A DNA stretch of 35,561 nt from Patescibacteria group bacterium (GCA_018813785.1 JAHJAU010000068.1:1-35561), one strand, 5' to 3'; counted from the first letter of the stretch, positions 7,333 through 15,144 are shown. Program-made: numbers and translations. Notes: a model not told the origin generated them from the letters alone.

Positions 7333-8712
7333 ATGGGTAATTTGAACACTTTTGACGTGGCGATAGTTGGTACTGGTCCGGCCGGAATGTTTGCTGCTCT
7401 GGAATTGATAGATATTAATCCGGAAATTCGGATTGTGATGTTTGAACAGGGTCCGGTTAGACCAAAAGGTGACAGGGATAATATTACTTCCGGTTGGGGT
7501 GGCGCTGGTGCTTTTTCAGACGGGAAATTAGATTTGGGCTCGTGCGTGGGCGGTACCATCGGGCAATGTATCGGTGAGGAGCAGTTTCGTGAGCTGATGG
7601 CGTATGTTGACTCACGTTATTTGGAGTTTGGTGGACGACCGGATATCGTTGATGCCCAGGCCAATCCCGAAACCTGGTCCAAGGTTTTGGATTTGCGTCG
7701 CCGGGCATTATCGTCACATTTGGATTTGGCCTATTTTCCAATTAGACACCTGGGCACTGATACGGCCTACACCATTGTTGAAAATATCCGGCATTATCTT
7801 CTGGCGCGTGGCGTGGTGATTCTTTCTAATTGTCCGATTGTTGAGTTGCGACCCGAGCATTTTGGTTTATCGGTTGTAACCGAACAAGGTGAAGTGGTAG
7901 CAGCGAGTTATGTATTGGCTGCTCCGGGTCGAAGTGGGGCAGACTGGTTCGCTGGCGAGGCGCGTCGTTTGGGTTTGAGATTAAAGAATAACGGAATAGA
8001 TATTGGTGTTCGGGTTGAAACAAGAAATGATGTTCTGAAAGAGATAACCGATCTTTTATATGAAGCCAAGCTGTATTGTGAATCGAGTCGCGGTGATCGC
8101 GTGCGAACTTTTTGCATGTGCCCCGGTGGATATGTAGCTACGGAAGATTATCGTGGTTTAAGAACAGTGAACGGTCATTCTTATAAAGATAAGAAGAGTG
8201 ACAATGTAAATTTTGCAGTGCTAGTGACACAGATTTTTACTGAACCATTTGATGACTCACTTGGTTATGGCAAGCATATTTCAAAACTGGCGAATCAGCT
8301 GGCTGGTGGAGGAGTGTTGGTACAGCGCTTAGGTGATCTGCGCGATGGTCGTCGATCCAAAGAAGAAAAAATGCGTACCTGGATGGTCCAGCCCACACTC
8401 ACACCACCCCAGGCGATACCCGGTGATTTGGGTCTGGCCATTCCTCATCGTCATCTCGAAGGCATTGTTGATATGCTTGACGCCATGGAGTCGATTGCGC
8501 CGGGCATCGCTTCCAAACACACCTTGCTCTATGGAATCGAAGTAAAATTTTATTCGAATCAAGTGGAGGTCAACGAGCAAACATTTGAGACGGCTCTGCC
8601 AGGATTGTATGTAGCTGGCGACGGTTCAGGCTATACCCGCGGTTTATTACAGGCTTCAATGAATGGTGTGTTGGTTGCTCAGGATATAATACGGAAATAT
8701 GGTTGTGAGTGA
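7333..8712 (+). CDS. NAD(P)/FAD-dependent oxidoreductase, COG2509-like
   Basis: 459 residues from ATG 7333. The N-terminal dinucleotide-binding fold is clear (VAIVGTGPAGMFAALEL, then an acidic strand end VMFEQG). SGWGGAGAFSDGKLDL and the C-terminal LPGLYVAGDGSGYTRGLLQASMNG are the hallmark blocks of the uncharacterised COG2509 FAD dehydrogenases. The middle FCMCPGGYV and VNGHSY motifs also fit. The physiological substrate is unknown. An in-frame ATG at 7267 would add 22 residues, but these are encoded by the repeated integrase-end sequence and do not look native, so 7333 is preferred. No Shine-Dalgarno. Monocistronic as far as can be seen. Confidence 0.88.
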   Translation: MGNLNTFDVAIVGTGPAGMFAALELIDINPEIRIVMFEQGPVRPKGDRDNITSGWGGAGAFSDGKLDLGSCVGGTIGQCIGEEQFRELMAYVDSRYLEFGGRPDIVDAQANPETWSKVLDLRRRALSSHLDLAYFPIRHLGTDTAYTIVENIRHYLLARGVVILSNCPIVELRPEHFGLSVVTEQGEVVAASYVLAAPGRSGADWFAGEARRLGLRLKNNGIDIGVRVETRNDVLKEITDLLYEAKLYCESSRGDRVRTFCMCPGGYVATEDYRGLRTVNGHSYKDKKSDNVNFAVLVTQIFTEPFDDSLGYGKHISKLANQLAGGGVLVQRLGDLRDGRRSKEEKMRTWMVQPTLTPPQAIPGDLGLAIPHRHLEGIVDMLDAMESIAPGIASKHTLLYGIEVKFYSNQVEVNEQTFETALPGLYVAGDGSGYTRGLLQASMNGVLVAQDIIRKYGCE

Positions 8713-8797
8713 TTTGATTCACCAATATTTTAATTTTATTTTTGTCTAACTTAAAATAAAAAATAACAAGTTAATTCTTTCTAATTTAAGTGGTGTT

Positions 8798-9271
8798 ATG
8801 GATATTCAATTAAATCAACAAAATAAAGAATCTAAAAAAAGACAAAGGTTTATTGTTGGTATAGTTATTTTAGTGTCAGTTGCCGTGATTTATTTGTTTA
8901 TTTGGCCAGTCACAGGATTAAATATTGATAAAAATTGGCGATGTACAATTCGGGGTGGAGAGATGGTTTCTGGCAGCTGCGGGATTTTCGGATGCACTAA
9001 CAGGTGTTCACCTATATATTCTGATACCGGAAAGAGATGCCTGTCCTCTGAGGAGTGCAAGGGGAGGTGTCTTATAACAGTGCCACTCTTTCCTGAAGAA
9101 GATAGAATCCCGGAAGAGTGTCCAAAAAATAAAGAAACTGATCTTTATGAGTGTAGTAAAGAAATTTCTGGTGCGTGTACTAGAAATAAATATTGGACCA
9201 ACGATTGCCTCCTTTATTACGAATTAGTTAAGCCGGGCCAACTTAGAGCGAAGAAGCAATGCATTTTATAA
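8798..9271 (+). CDS. membrane-anchored Cys-rich extracellular protein, unknown
   Basis: 157 residues: a charged 18-residue cytoplasmic start, one transmembrane segment at about 19-36 (FIVGIVILVSVAVIYLFIW), then an outside domain with 12 cysteines (49, 61, 66, 70, 81, 87, 91, 108, 119, 127, 137, 155). Blocks such as CLSSEECKGRC resemble the Cys-x-x-x-x-x-Cys repeats in the secreted glycosidase-like protein at 5288, suggesting disulfide-knotted surface domains. No enzyme motif is visible and I do not recognise the family. No ribosome binding site before the ATG. Composition is AT-rich, unlike the orphan at 9439. Confidence 0.65.
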   Translation: MDIQLNQQNKESKKRQRFIVGIVILVSVAVIYLFIWPVTGLNIDKNWRCTIRGGEMVSGSCGIFGCTNRCSPIYSDTGKRCLSSEECKGRCLITVPLFPEEDRIPEECPKNKETDLYECSKEISGACTRNKYWTNDCLLYYELVKPGQLRAKKQCIL

Positions 9272-9275
9272 ATTA

Positions 9276-9410
9276 ATGTCAATTATTCGTGTTGTTCGGC
9301 ATAGAGAAACTGATTATAACCAAGAGGGTAAATATTTGGGTCGGATTGATGTTCCGCTTAACCGGATTGGACGAGAGCAGGCAGCAGTCATTGACATTTT
9401 GTCTTTTTAA
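9276..9410 (+). pseudogene. truncated histidine phosphatase (phosphoglycerate-mutase-like) N-terminus
   Basis: ATG 9276 opens 44 codons reading MSIIRVVRHRETDYN, then EGKYLGRIDVPLN.IGREQA, which is the N-terminus of the histidine phosphatase superfamily (usually ...LVRHGETDYN...GR.DVPLN..G..QA). The frame ends at TAA 9408-9410 after a foreign-looking tail (VIDILSF). The catalytic RHG is changed to RHR. The full family is about 200 residues, and the remainder is not found downstream. The truncation point lies about where the promoter of the next gene begins (TTGACA at 9391), so that gene may have replaced the 3' part. Confidence 0.7.
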
Positions 9411-9419
9411 TTTTAAGAT
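9391..9419 (+). promoter_or_regulatory. promoter of the orphan gene at 9439
   Basis: TTGACA (9391-9396), 17-bp spacer, TAAGAT (9414-9419). It overlaps the last codons of the truncated phosphatase. The predicted leader is only about 13 nt and carries AAGGAGG. Confidence 0.65.
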
Positions 9420-9438
9420 CCTCTCTTAAGGAGGAGCG

Positions 9439-10035
9439 ATGGAAGATCTTTCTAGGTATTCGACTGAAGAGCTGCAGGCTGAGTTGGCTCGACGTGGGCA
9501 AACAGAGCGAGAGCAGCCAGTCGGCGCTGACTGGTATTATTTGCCAATCGAAGATGACGAGAGTGTTTTTATCGGCCTTGTCCATCGTCGATTTTGGCAT
9601 CGACATCATTCACTGCGGGATCAGCACATTTCGCGATTGGTCAAATTACCTCCAGGATTTGCCGAGGTCATGGAATCTCGTTTCGAGCACAACGGAAGTT
9701 ATGAAGAAGCTTGTCGGTTACTCGAGTATTTGGGTTATCGGCCGGCTCCAATCGGTGGCGGTCTAGTGGTACACATCACAGAGATCGCCGGCAGGCGTAT
9801 GCGAGTTGATTGCATCTGCGATACCGATGAGCAGCGCGCCATATTTGACAGCCACAGTAAGACACGAAGAGGTTTCCATAACGAGGCCGAGTATCGGCGG
9901 TGGATTGAGTCGCTCGTTCCGGGAACTGTGCTGGAAATTTATCCCGATCGATATGAAAGTGGTTTCAGTGCCTGTTTGATGAATCGAACTTTGGCTAAAT
10001 CATTACCTCCACACCCAGAGGGAATCCGGGATTAG
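9439..10035 (+). CDS. orphan protein of unknown function with strong ribosome binding site
   Basis: 198 residues, soluble, no signal peptide or membrane segment. It begins with a short amphipathic stretch (LSRYSTEELQAELARRG) like those in small helical capping motifs, followed by a mixed alpha/beta body rich in Arg, Glu and His (LVHRRFWHRHH). I recognise no family. The start is firm: AAGGAGG lies 5-6 bases before ATG 9439, in contrast to the housekeeping genes here. It has its own promoter and terminator (10055-10082), making a compact cassette directly after a truncated phosphatase gene. GC content is higher than in the preceding Cys-rich gene. Confidence 0.75.
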   Translation: MEDLSRYSTEELQAELARRGQTEREQPVGADWYYLPIEDDESVFIGLVHRRFWHRHHSLRDQHISRLVKLPPGFAEVMESRFEHNGSYEEACRLLEYLGYRPAPIGGGLVVHITEIAGRRMRVDCICDTDEQRAIFDSHSKTRRGFHNEAEYRRWIESLVPGTVLEIYPDRYESGFSACLMNRTLAKSLPPHPEGIRD

Positions 10036-10054
10036 ATATTGTCTTGAATATCAG

Positions 10055-10082
10055 CATCGAGTTTTTATACTCGGTGTTTTTT
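10055..10082 (+). terminator. intrinsic terminator of the orphan gene at 9439
   Basis: CATCGAGT / ACTCGGTG stem with an AT-rich loop and TTTTTT. Confidence 0.8.
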
Positions 10083-10175
10083 AACCCCTCAAAAATAAAA
10101 GTAAAGTTGTGAGTTAAAGCGGTCAGAGAAGTATTTTTTGTAATTAGAAAAAATAAAAAATGTTGAAATTTTAAA

Positions 10176-10380
10176 GGCGCCCCTGTTGCGTTGGGGGCGC
10201 CTGATGTAGAGAAAGAGTTAATAGAAAGGCATTTTACCACCTTCCTTTCTTGATTTCTCCGGGGATCGACTCTTCGTCGTCGAGAACCCCGGGCCGCGGC
10301 CATTAAGCTCAAACAATGAGGGATTGAGGGGCTGTCTCCGTTAGCCCCATACCCAGTACCCAGCTAAAGAACTTATCGTA
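10176..10380 (-). ncRNA. candidate structured small RNA, no recognised family
   Basis: The minus strand carries a near-consensus promoter (10387-10415) followed by about 200 nt with no protein frame. The predicted RNA folds into GGGGCT/AGCCCC (10343-10348 with 10328-10333), a GC-rich arm CCGGGG/CCCCGG (10287-10292 with 10259-10264) containing TCGAC/GTCGA, and a last 8-bp hairpin GGCGCCCC/GGGGCGCC (10176-10201) followed by T-rich sequence that could end transcription. A five-codon frame (10232 to 10218) follows a GGAAGGTGG sequence. I looked for tmRNA, SRP RNA, RNase P RNA and 6S RNA signatures and found none. The 549-bp gap 10036-10584 contains only this unit and flanking terminators. Confidence 0.5.
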
Positions 10381-10386
10381 CAAAAC

Positions 10387-10415
10387 ACTATAACAGATCT
10401 GGACAATATTGTCAA
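10387..10415 (-). promoter_or_regulatory. strong promoter for the candidate small RNA
   Basis: On the minus strand: TTGACA (10415-10410), 17-bp spacer ending in TGT, TATAGT (10392-10387). A perfect -35, optimal spacing, an extended -10 and 5/6 of the -10 make it among the best promoters in the window. Predicted start near 10380. Confidence 0.75.
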
Positions 10416-10513
10416 GAGTTATTGACAGAATTAATAGCTTGAACTTCGGAACCCCCAGCATCATCACCAACATCATTCGTACGTTGTTACTTAGATCATT
10501 TTTAGTTGAAATC

Positions 10514-10541
10514 AAAACACCCTGTGTCTACAGAGTGTTTT
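10514..10541 (-). terminator. intrinsic terminator of the coiled-coil gene at 10585
   Basis: AAAACACCCTGT / ACAGAGTGTTTT stem with one mismatch, 44 bp after the stop of the minus-strand gene. The T run works on either strand. Confidence 0.7.
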
Positions 10542-10584
10542 ATACTTTCATCATCGAGTTTTTTCTAATTCAGAAATATACCAG

Positions 10585-11574
10585 TTATAGTTTGGGGCGC
10601 CTGACATCACCGGGGTCTCTGTTTGATTCATAACCTCTGGTTTGCGGTAGTCTTTTGACGTCGGGCAATTTCTCGGACTTAAGTAAGGCATCATATTCTT
10701 TATCGGCCCGAACAAAGTTATTCCAGGCCACACGGAATCCCGGGCGGATCATTTTCGCAGCGTGTTTAACTTTAGACCAGGAAGAGGTTAGCAGACCTCG
10801 CGCGTATTCATCAGCGTCACTGATGCCATATTTACGAGCCAAACGCTCTCGGGATTTTTTGGCTGTCTCAGCTAAATCTTGCAGACGATCTGATTCGAGC
10901 AATTGTTGATATTGTTCAAAACCAGCCCGTTCTGACATTTGTGGCGCTTGGGCAGATTCAGCGTTAATCGATTCAGCTACTTTTTGTCGTTCCAATTCAG
11001 CTTCTTGTTCTTGAGCTTCTGCTTGTTGAGCTTCTTTTTCATACTCAGGCTCAACTATAATTGACGCCTCTTCTTGATGCTTTTCTTTATTGCTGTGACG
11101 TTCACGCTCAACCTCTTCAATCTCTCGACGAACTTTCTCCAAGCCTTCTTCACCCAGTAAGGTAGCCGCTTCTTGCTCGCGTTGTCTCATTTCATTTAAT
11201 TTTTTTTGTCGCTGAACAGCTTCTTTAGCTTCAGCCTTATATCCCTGAACTCGTTCCCAACGTTCTGTCGCGGCGATTGCTTCTTTTAGATTACTCTCTT
11301 TGGCTCGATCTTGTGCTTGCTTTAATTCCGGATCAGACTCGATAATTTCCTGTATTGTCGCTTCATAGGTATCAGGAGTAGTAGCAGCGGCAGCTATAAT
11401 TTCAGCGCTGTTATTTGGAGTATCAGCCAGGTTTTGATTAGCCAAAGCTTCCTTGGCAGCCTTAGTTACATTTTCGAACCTTTCTTCTTTGTCGCGCTTG
11501 GCAGCGCGGAATTCTTTGATTTTTCTTTGAGTTTCCTCCGACTGTTTTTTAATGTCGTCTGGTACGTTACTCAT
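10585..11574 (-). CDS. long charged coiled-coil protein, unknown; paralogue of 11761 gene at its C-terminus
   Basis: 329 residues from ATG 11574 (a GGTGA precedes it; an in-frame ATG at 11586 would add four residues). About residues 5-250 are Glu/Lys/Arg/Gln/Ala-rich with long predicted helices (for example KAAKEALANQN, EKVRREIEEVERERH, EAQEQEAELERQKVAE). The C-terminal part has a different character: ISDADEYARGLLTSSWSKVK, then HAAKMIRPGFRVAWNNF. The minus-strand gene at 11761 ends with a similar block (TSDADACAKSMTGW...GKMASSSRYRTAW). No membrane segment or signal peptide. Function unknown; the pattern suggests a shared C-terminal module with variable coiled-coil arms. Confidence 0.7.
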   Translation of the reverse strand: MSNVPDDIKKQSEETQRKIKEFRAAKRDKEERFENVTKAAKEALANQNLADTPNNSAEIIAAAATTPDTYEATIQEIIESDPELKQAQDRAKESNLKEAIAATERWERVQGYKAEAKEAVQRQKKLNEMRQREQEAATLLGEEGLEKVRREIEEVERERHSNKEKHQEEASIIVEPEYEKEAQQAEAQEQEAELERQKVAESINAESAQAPQMSERAGFEQYQQLLESDRLQDLAETAKKSRERLARKYGISDADEYARGLLTSSWSKVKHAAKMIRPGFRVAWNNFVRADKEYDALLKSEKLPDVKRLPQTRGYESNRDPGDVRRPKL

Positions 11575-11760
11575 AGTTTCACCCATATTATTGAAAATAA
11601 TGTTTTCGTATTTAAAGTGTAAGAAAAGTTAACTATTATCGCTAATAATTTAGCATAAAAATGTCTTTTTGTCAATGGTTTTCATCTAAATTAAGCTAAT
11701 TTTTTAAATTTATTTGTGCCAGTGCTCAATCTTGGCCGTTCCAAGTGGTTGCTTTTTAAA

Positions 11761-12204
11761 TCAGCTCCAAGCCGTTCGATAACGGCTACTGCTGGCCATT
11801 TTCCCAAAGTGTCTTAGCTTTTTTTCGAAACCGCGCCAACCGGTCATGGATTTAGCACAAGCATCAGCATCGCTGGTTTTAGGATCCAGCGTATTTATGT
11901 AAACGCTTCTTTCCGCATCTAAAAACGCCTGCTGTTCAGCCATTTCTTGAACAGCCTTGGCTGCTTTTTCTTGTTCTATTTTAGCACTGGTTTCAGCAAT
12001 AATTCTTTCTGCCCAACTCATTTCACCCGCTTCTTTTCTTTTTTGCGCTTCAGCTACAGCTTGCTGTACCGCATCTTCAATGTTTTCTTTTAGCGTCGGT
12101 ACACTTTCAAACTCCTCACGAGCTAACCTAGTCCGTTCTTTAAAGTCTTCATCAGTAAATTGATCTGGAAGATTTGGGTATCGCTCTCCATGACCTGATC
12201 GCAT
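11761..12204 (-). CDS. coiled-coil protein with DADA..W C-terminal motif, unknown
   Basis: 147 residues. The N-terminal 100 are a charged helix (KENIEDAVQQAVAEAQKRKE; AKIEQEKAAKAVQEMAEQQA); the last 40 carry TSDADACAKSMTGWRGFEKK and a basic/aromatic end, matching the C-terminal module of the gene at 10585. It lies 187 bp upstream of that gene on the same strand, so the two may be co-transcribed. The upstream gap 12205-12335 has TATAAT on the minus strand but a poor -35. No Shine-Dalgarno. Truncated relative to its paralogue, which continues about 26 residues past the shared motif. Confidence 0.6.
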   Translation of the reverse strand: MRSGHGERYPNLPDQFTDEDFKERTRLAREEFESVPTLKENIEDAVQQAVAEAQKRKEAGEMSWAERIIAETSAKIEQEKAAKAVQEMAEQQAFLDAERSVYINTLDPKTSDADACAKSMTGWRGFEKKLRHFGKMASSSRYRTAWS

Positions 12205-12280
12205 AACTTAGTTTATTAAAAATAAGAAGGAATCTCTCTTAATTATATTAAAATTTGCAGTTTTTAACGAGGGTTAGAGA

Positions 12281-12309
12281 TTGACGAATCAGCCTCATTC
12301 AGTTATATT
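12281..12309 (+). promoter_or_regulatory. promoter of miaB-miaA
   Basis: TTGACG (12281-12286), 17-bp spacer, TATATT (12304-12309); 26 bp before the miaB ATG. Confidence 0.75.
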
Positions 12310-12335
12310 TTCGTCTGATCTTAGCCGAAAAATTA

Positions 12336-13727
12336 ATGTCAAAATATCATCTCATTACTTTAGGCTGTCAGATGAATAAGTCAGACTCCGAGCGCTTGGC
12401 GGCCTTATTGGATAAAATTGGCCTTGAGGAGACTGCTCGACCTGAGGAGGCAGATTTTATTTTGCTTAATTCTTGCTCAGTACGACAGACTGCCGAAGAT
12501 CGCATTTTTGGTCAGGTGCGTAATTTTGCTAAATTGCGAAAAAATAATCCGCGCTTGGTGTTGGGAGTGACTGGCTGTATGGCTGGCCGTGATGTTAAGG
12601 GTGATTTGCGTCGTAAATTGCCCGAAGTTGATCTTTTTTTTCCAACTCGCGATATGGTTCATCTGCCTCGCTGGCTGGCTGAGCATGGTTTAGTAGAGAT
12701 GGGGGAGTTTGCGACAGCCGGCAATTCAGATTCGGACATCGATTATTTAAGAATCACCCCCCGCTATAACAATCCTCATCAAGCCTTTCTTTCGATTCAA
12801 ACCGGCTGCAATAATTTCTGTACTTATTGTGTGGTGCCGTATGCGCGCGGCATGGAACGAAATCGGCCGGCGGTTGATATTTTAGCCGAAGCTCGCGCGT
12901 TGGCTGAACAGGGAACAATTGAAATCACACTGCTGGGACAAACCGTTAATAGTTATCTGGCACCAGATAGTCGGGTTGCTTTTTCTATTGCTAATCCGTA
13001 TGAAAATCATTTTGCGGCTTTATTGTGGGAGATCAATCACTTACCCGGGATTCAACGTATTCATTACACCGCGCCACATCCTAACAGCATGACTGATGAG
13101 GTTATCGATGCACTGGCTTTGCCTAAACAAGTGAATTATTTGCATTTACCAGTGCAGACAGGAAGTGATGAGATGTTACAGCGAATGAACCGTAAATATA
13201 CTCGGGCTGATTTTCTCGATGTTATTCAACGCATTAAAGCGCGGGTACCTGGTATTGCGCTAGGAACGGACATTATCGTTGGTTTTTCTGGTGAAACCGA
13301 AGAGATGTTTCAGGCGACAATTTCTTTGTATCAAGAAGTAGAGTTCGATATTTCTTATACCGCTATGTACAGCCCTCGAACTGGTACACCAGCTTGGCGG
13401 GCATTTAAGGATGATGTACCACGAGCAGAAAAACGACATCGTTGGCGACGGCTACATGAGCTGATGGAGACAATTGTCTGGCGCAAGAATCAGAAATTTG
13501 TTGGACGAGTGGTTGAGGTGTTGGTTGAAAGTTGTGAAAACGGGGTTTGTTTTGGCAATTCACGAGAAATGAAATTAACGCGTTTTCCTGGTGATTCGGA
13601 GCTGATTGGGCAGATTGTTCCGGTAAGAATTTCCTCTGCTTATGAATGGACCCTGGACGGCGTTTTGGAATACGAGCTGGATTTGGCTCAAATATGCGCA
13701 AAGGAAAACCAAAAGCAATTGTCATAG
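12336..13727 (+). CDS. miaB: tRNA-2-methylthio-N6-dimethylallyladenosine synthase
   Basis: 463 residues, normal length. It is a methylthiotransferase that adds the 2-methylthio group to i6A37 in tRNAs reading UNN codons. The N-terminal UPF0004 domain binds one 4Fe-4S cluster through C11 (GCQMN), C47 (NSCSVR) and C81 (TGCM). The radical SAM domain has C158, C162 and C165 in TGCNNFCTYC, followed by VPYARGMER. The C-terminal stretch from about 385 fits a TRAM domain. MiaB is chosen over MtaB/RimO from GCQMN, CNNFCTYCVVPYARG and the partnership with miaA, which makes its substrate. miaA starts inside the 3' end of this gene (34-bp overlap). No Shine-Dalgarno precedes ATG 12336. Confidence 0.95.
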   Translation: MSKYHLITLGCQMNKSDSERLAALLDKIGLEETARPEEADFILLNSCSVRQTAEDRIFGQVRNFAKLRKNNPRLVLGVTGCMAGRDVKGDLRRKLPEVDLFFPTRDMVHLPRWLAEHGLVEMGEFATAGNSDSDIDYLRITPRYNNPHQAFLSIQTGCNNFCTYCVVPYARGMERNRPAVDILAEARALAEQGTIEITLLGQTVNSYLAPDSRVAFSIANPYENHFAALLWEINHLPGIQRIHYTAPHPNSMTDEVIDALALPKQVNYLHLPVQTGSDEMLQRMNRKYTRADFLDVIQRIKARVPGIALGTDIIVGFSGETEEMFQATISLYQEVEFDISYTAMYSPRTGTPAWRAFKDDVPRAEKRHRWRRLHELMETIVWRKNQKFVGRVVEVLVESCENGVCFGNSREMKLTRFPGDSELIGQIVPVRISSAYEWTLDGVLEYELDLAQICAKENQKQLS

Positions 13728-14626
13728 TTGGACCGACAGCGTCCGGCAAGACATCTTTGGCTATTCAATTAGCCCGAGAATTTAATGGTGAAATAGTTTC
13801 AGCTGATTCACGTCAATTATATCGCGGTACGGATATTTGTACTGATATACCATCAGGCAAATGGCGAGCATTTAAGAGGCGCCGTGCTTATTTGGTAGGT
13901 GGCGTGCCACATTATTTATTAAACAGTGAGTCACCGGCTCGACCAATCACTGTTTCAGAGTATCGACGCCGGGCAGTGTGGCGTTTGAGAGAGATTGCTT
14001 CGCGTGGCAAGCTGCCTTTTTTAGTTGGAGGTACCGGGCTATACATACGTGCAGTGGTTGATAATTTTTTAATTCCAGCGGTTGAACCTCAGCCAAAAAT
14101 TAGGGCTAAATTAGAATGTTCTTCGACTGTTAAGCTCTACAGCACCTTGAGGCGTCTCGATCCTGAATATGCCGCCAGGATCAGTCCTGGGAATCGTCGT
14201 TATATTATTCGAGCGCTTGAGGTTATTAAAATAACGGGAAAGCCTTTCTCTGCACAACAAAAAATACAAACACCACAGTTTGATTGGTTTCAAATTGGCG
14301 TGGACCGACCACGTCAACTGCTTTATAGTCGTATCGACCAACGGGTTGAGCAGATGGTGGAGCGGGGGCTACTTAAGGAAACGGAGCGATTGGCGCGTCG
14401 TTACGGCTGGTCAGCCCAGATTATGAGTTCATTAGGCTATAAACAGCTCCATGATTTTTTTATTGGAAAAATATCTTTAGCCGACGCTTTAAATTTGATC
14501 AAACGTGATACTCGTCATTATGCCCGCCGTCAATTAACCTGGCTACGTCGTGATAATCGGGTAAAATGGGTTGACTCAGCGACTAAAGTTCGCCTGTTGA
14601 TAACTCAATTTCTAAAACAAACCTAA
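13694..14626 (+). CDS. miaA: tRNA dimethylallyltransferase
   Basis: 310 residues from ATG 13694. MiaA transfers the dimethylallyl group from DMAPP to A37 of tRNA, the step before MiaB. Visible motifs: P-loop VGPTASGKTSLA (residues 10-21), DSRQLYRGTDICT (the family's DSxQvYr block), LVGGTGLYIRAVVD, and LGYKQL near the C-terminus, with RRQLTWLRRD close to the end. A longer frame opens at 13646, but family members start a few residues before the P-loop. The start lies inside miaB, so translation is coupled. No terminator of quality follows; a promoter lies 22 bp downstream at 14649. Confidence 0.95.
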   Translation: MRKGKPKAIVIVGPTASGKTSLAIQLAREFNGEIVSADSRQLYRGTDICTDIPSGKWRAFKRRRAYLVGGVPHYLLNSESPARPITVSEYRRRAVWRLREIASRGKLPFLVGGTGLYIRAVVDNFLIPAVEPQPKIRAKLECSSTVKLYSTLRRLDPEYAARISPGNRRYIIRALEVIKITGKPFSAQQKIQTPQFDWFQIGVDRPRQLLYSRIDQRVEQMVERGLLKETERLARRYGWSAQIMSSLGYKQLHDFFIGKISLADALNLIKRDTRHYARRQLTWLRRDNRVKWVDSATKVRLLITQFLKQT

Positions 14627-14648
14627 ACCACATTAATGGGTCTTAGGG

Positions 14649-14677
14649 TTGACAATTAGCCTAAATTGTGCTAAAGT
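14649..14677 (+). promoter_or_regulatory. promoter upstream of the DUF5679 gene with a long leader
   Basis: TTGACA (14649-14654), 17-bp spacer ending TGC, TAAAGT (14672-14677). The predicted leader to the ATG at 14951 is about 265 nt. It contains hairpins at about 14724-14748 (AACCATTCTTT with AGAATTGGTT) and 14749-14764 (GAGCG/CGCTC). A 62-codon frame at 14744-14932 has no protein-like features. No known riboswitch is recognised in 14678-14950. Confidence 0.65.
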
Positions 14678-14950
14678 GCCTTGTTCGGCATTTACTCCTG
14701 GTTAGGCAATTAACCGAACCAACCATTCTTTAAAAGAATTGGTTTGAAAGAGCGATTTTACGCTCAATTAAGCAAAAAATATAGCATTAGCTTATTTTAT
14801 TGCCAAGGCATCTCCCTAGCTCGCAATTTTAATGCGTCAGGGGATTTGGTGCGGGATCGTCGAAACCCTAACCTGGCAGTAGCAATTTCTGGCTGTTTTA
14901 GGCCAAAAATGCTAACCTTTAACCAGAATTAACTAATTTCTCACACATCT

Positions 14951-15124
14951 ATGGCAGACGAAGTTATCGGCTATTGCGTTAAATGCAAAGCCAAGCAGCC
15001 AATGGCTGAAACCGAAAAGGTTGAGATGCCCGCCAAAGGGGGCGGAACTCGACCGGCTATGAAAGGCAAGTGCCCAGCTTGTGGCACAGGTATGTATAAG
15101 ATTTTGCCGAAGAGCGAGGCTTAA
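14951..15124 (+). CDS. DUF5679 zinc-ribbon protein
   Basis: 57 residues. Two CxxC pairs (YCVKCKAK near the start, KCPACGTGMYKI near the end) form a zinc ribbon, with the MK.GKCPACG.KMYKI-like block of DUF5679, a very small protein family common in CPR genomes. Length is normal for the family. Its role is unknown; nucleic-acid binding is plausible for a basic zinc ribbon. It has its own promoter (14649), an unusually long leader, and a strong bidirectional terminator shared with the converging gatB. No Shine-Dalgarno. Confidence 0.85.
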   Translation: MADEVIGYCVKCKAKQPMAETEKVEMPAKGGGTRPAMKGKCPACGTGMYKILPKSEA

Positions 15125-15144
15125 GAGCTAAAACATTCGACATC

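Noticed and set aside
9276-9410. Functional mini-phosphatase
   Set aside because: At 44 residues with RHR instead of RHG and no second catalytic His or Glu, it cannot form the fold.
10176-10380. tmRNA, SRP RNA, RNase P RNA or 6S RNA as identity of the small RNA
   Set aside because: None of the conserved cores (tag frame and T-arm, GGAAG-AGCA tetraloop region, GAGGAAAGUCC, central bubble of a long hairpin) is present.
14744-14932. 62-codon open frame between miaA and the DUF5679 gene
   Set aside because: No ribosome binding site, no domain-like pattern, and it lies in a probable structured leader.
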